DNA of 33,225 bases, from contig JAQBPY010000261.1 of the NCBI GenBank assembly GCA_028287285.1, forward strand, positions 1-33,225, in the 5' to 3' direction. Every line of letters starts with the position of its first letter. Within the stretch, counting starts at the first letter, position 1. A model generated the notes under the pieces. It worked only from the letters and a program-made list of their open reading frames with translations. It made no database searches and was not told the origin of the DNA. The translations under genes were made by a program, and so were the position numbers. Positions 32,352 through 33,225 of the stretch are shown here, in pieces. This stretch comes from Gemmatimonadota bacterium (GTDB lineage Bacteria > Gemmatimonadota > Gemmatimonadetes > Gemmatimonadales > Gemmatimonadaceae).

Positions 32352-33225
32352 ATGACCGAACCGACGTTCACTCCGTATGTCTCGCCGAGCGAATCGCCAA
32401 AGGAATTCAGCATTGGCGCGCTGGTGCTCGGCGTCCTGCTCGGCCTCGTCTTCGCGGCCTCGAGTATCTACCTCGCCCTGAAGGTCAGCCTCACCGTCAG
32501 TGCCTCGATTCCCATCGCGGTGCTGTCCATCACGATCTTCCGCTACATCTCGCGCGCCATGCGCGCCGATCCGGCAACGATCCTCCAGAACAACCTCGTG
32601 CAGACGACGGGCTCCGCCGGCGAGTCCATCGCGGCGGGAATCGCCTTTACCCTGCCTGCCCTGCTGCTGCTCGGCTATGAACTGCCGTGGATCAAGGTCA
32701 TCGCCATTGGTGTCGTGGGCGGCGTCCTCGGTGTGCTGTTCCTCGTTCCCATTCGGCGCAGCCTCATCGTCAAGGAGCATGCGAACCTCAAGTATCCTGA
32801 GGGTACTGCTTGCGCCCAGGTGCTCATCGTGGGGGAGCGCGGCGGTGAGCAGGCCAAGACCGTGTTCCTGGGCTTCGGGCTCGGCGCCTTCTACAAATTC
32901 CTGAACGGCGGGCTGCACGCCTTTCTCGAGGTGCCAAAACACGCGTTCACCAAGGTGATGGCGACAGGAAACACGCAGCTCTTTGGCGAGATCCAGGCGG
33001 AGATCAGCCCGGAGCTCACCGGCGTGGGCTACATCATCGGTCCCCGCATCGCGGGCTACCTGTTCGCCGGTGGTGTGCTGTCGTTCTTCGTGCTCATTCC
33101 CGCCATCAAGCTGTTCGGCGAGGGGCTGGCGTCACCGATCTTTCCGGCAACGGTGCTCATCAAGAGCATGTCGGCAATGGACGTACGATCCAAGTACGTG
33201 TACTACATCGGTGCGGGTGCCGTAA
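32352..33225 (+). CDS. OPT-family oligopeptide transporter, 3' partial
   Basis: The first 291 codons of a polytopic transporter of the OPT (oligopeptide/YSL-like) family, cut by the right edge. After a short hydrophilic N-terminus ([19 protein letters not shown]) come hydrophobic segments at about 20-36, 44-64, 95-112, 118-135 and 233-255. The diagnostic stretch is [20 protein letters not shown] (about 83-102), and [12 protein letters not shown] (about 149-160) is also highly conserved in the family. These proteins import peptides or metal-chelator complexes by proton coupling; the substrate cannot be told. The frame was found by reading through to the edge. A three-codon ORF (ATG AGC GCA TGA, 32344-32355) overlaps its start. 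Peptide uptake fits the window's exported peptidases. Confidence 0.9.
   Translation, partial: MTEPTFTPYVSPSESPKEFSIGALVLGVLLGLVFAASSIYLALKVSLTVSASIPIAVLSITIFRYISRAMRADPATILQNNLVQTTGSAGESIAAGIAFTLPALLLLGYELPWIKVIAIGVVGGVLGVLFLVPIRRSLIVKEHANLKYPEGTACAQVLIVGERGGEQAKTVFLGFGLGAFYKFLNGGLHAFLEVPKHAFTKVMATGNTQLFGEIQAEISPELTGVGYIIGPRIAGYLFAGGVLSFFVLIPAIKLFGEGLASPIFPATVLIKSMSAMDVRSKYVYYIGAGAV

Noticed and set aside
32334-32942. 202-codon minus-strand frame and other short frames at the right end
   Set aside because: The plus-strand frame from 32352 reads as an OPT transporter without interruption to the window edge.

Overview
The window is GC-rich, tightly packed bacterial chromosome with about 29 protein genes and no rRNA, tRNA, CRISPR array or insertion sequence that I can see. 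The gene content fits a free-living Gram-negative, most likely Gemmatimonadota (an Acidobacteriota relative is the alternative). It includes exported M1, M61, M24 and DUF5117-type peptidases, a BlaI/M56 regulatory pair with a TonB-plug-like tail, DUF4097, DUF2911, DUF3300 and DUF502 proteins, and many short Gram-negative signal peptides. The taxonomic assignment is inference from gene content only. No gap between genes exceeds 300 bases.

Layout. Positions 1-3630 (+): a left-truncated serine hydrolase coupled to a BNR/Asp-box protein, then an ankyrin protein and a DHFR-like reductase. Positions 3675-5554 (-): a BlaI-family repressor and an M56 metallopeptidase, read from a near-consensus promoter (TTGACA-N17-TATGCT) flanked by two matching dyads 42 bp apart. 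Divergent from it is an exported DUF4097 protein (5766-6593, +), then an exported M1 aminopeptidase (6735-8705, +) and a tiny unknown ORF whose start codon lies at the edge of a perfect 12-bp hairpin. Positions 8990-10026 (-): a Cys-cluster protein and a basic unknown protein. Positions 10207-11243 (+): a DinB/YfiT-like protein and a lipoprotein. Positions 11218-13054 (-): DUF502 and a DUF2911 lipoprotein.

Positions 13135-22850 (+) form one long co-directional run: an AlkA-type glycosylase, DUF445, an exported M24 peptidase, then a glycosylation cluster. That cluster holds two GT-C (PMT/ArnT-like) membrane glycosyltransferases, a C-methyltransferase-like enzyme of deoxysugar type, and a single protein fusing a DPM1-like GT2 to a SAM methyltransferase. 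It is the best candidate for an undescribed pathway: making, methylating and transferring a lipid-linked sugar.

Positions 22860-30851 (-) carry a beta-oxidation pair (FadN-type bifunctional enzyme and thiolase) downstream of two exported metallopeptidases (DUF5117-type and M61). A 74-nt REP-like palindrome lies between the peptidase genes, and degenerate half copies lie in the two neighbouring gaps. The right end (+) has a DUF3300 protein and the beginning of an OPT-family transporter that runs off the edge.
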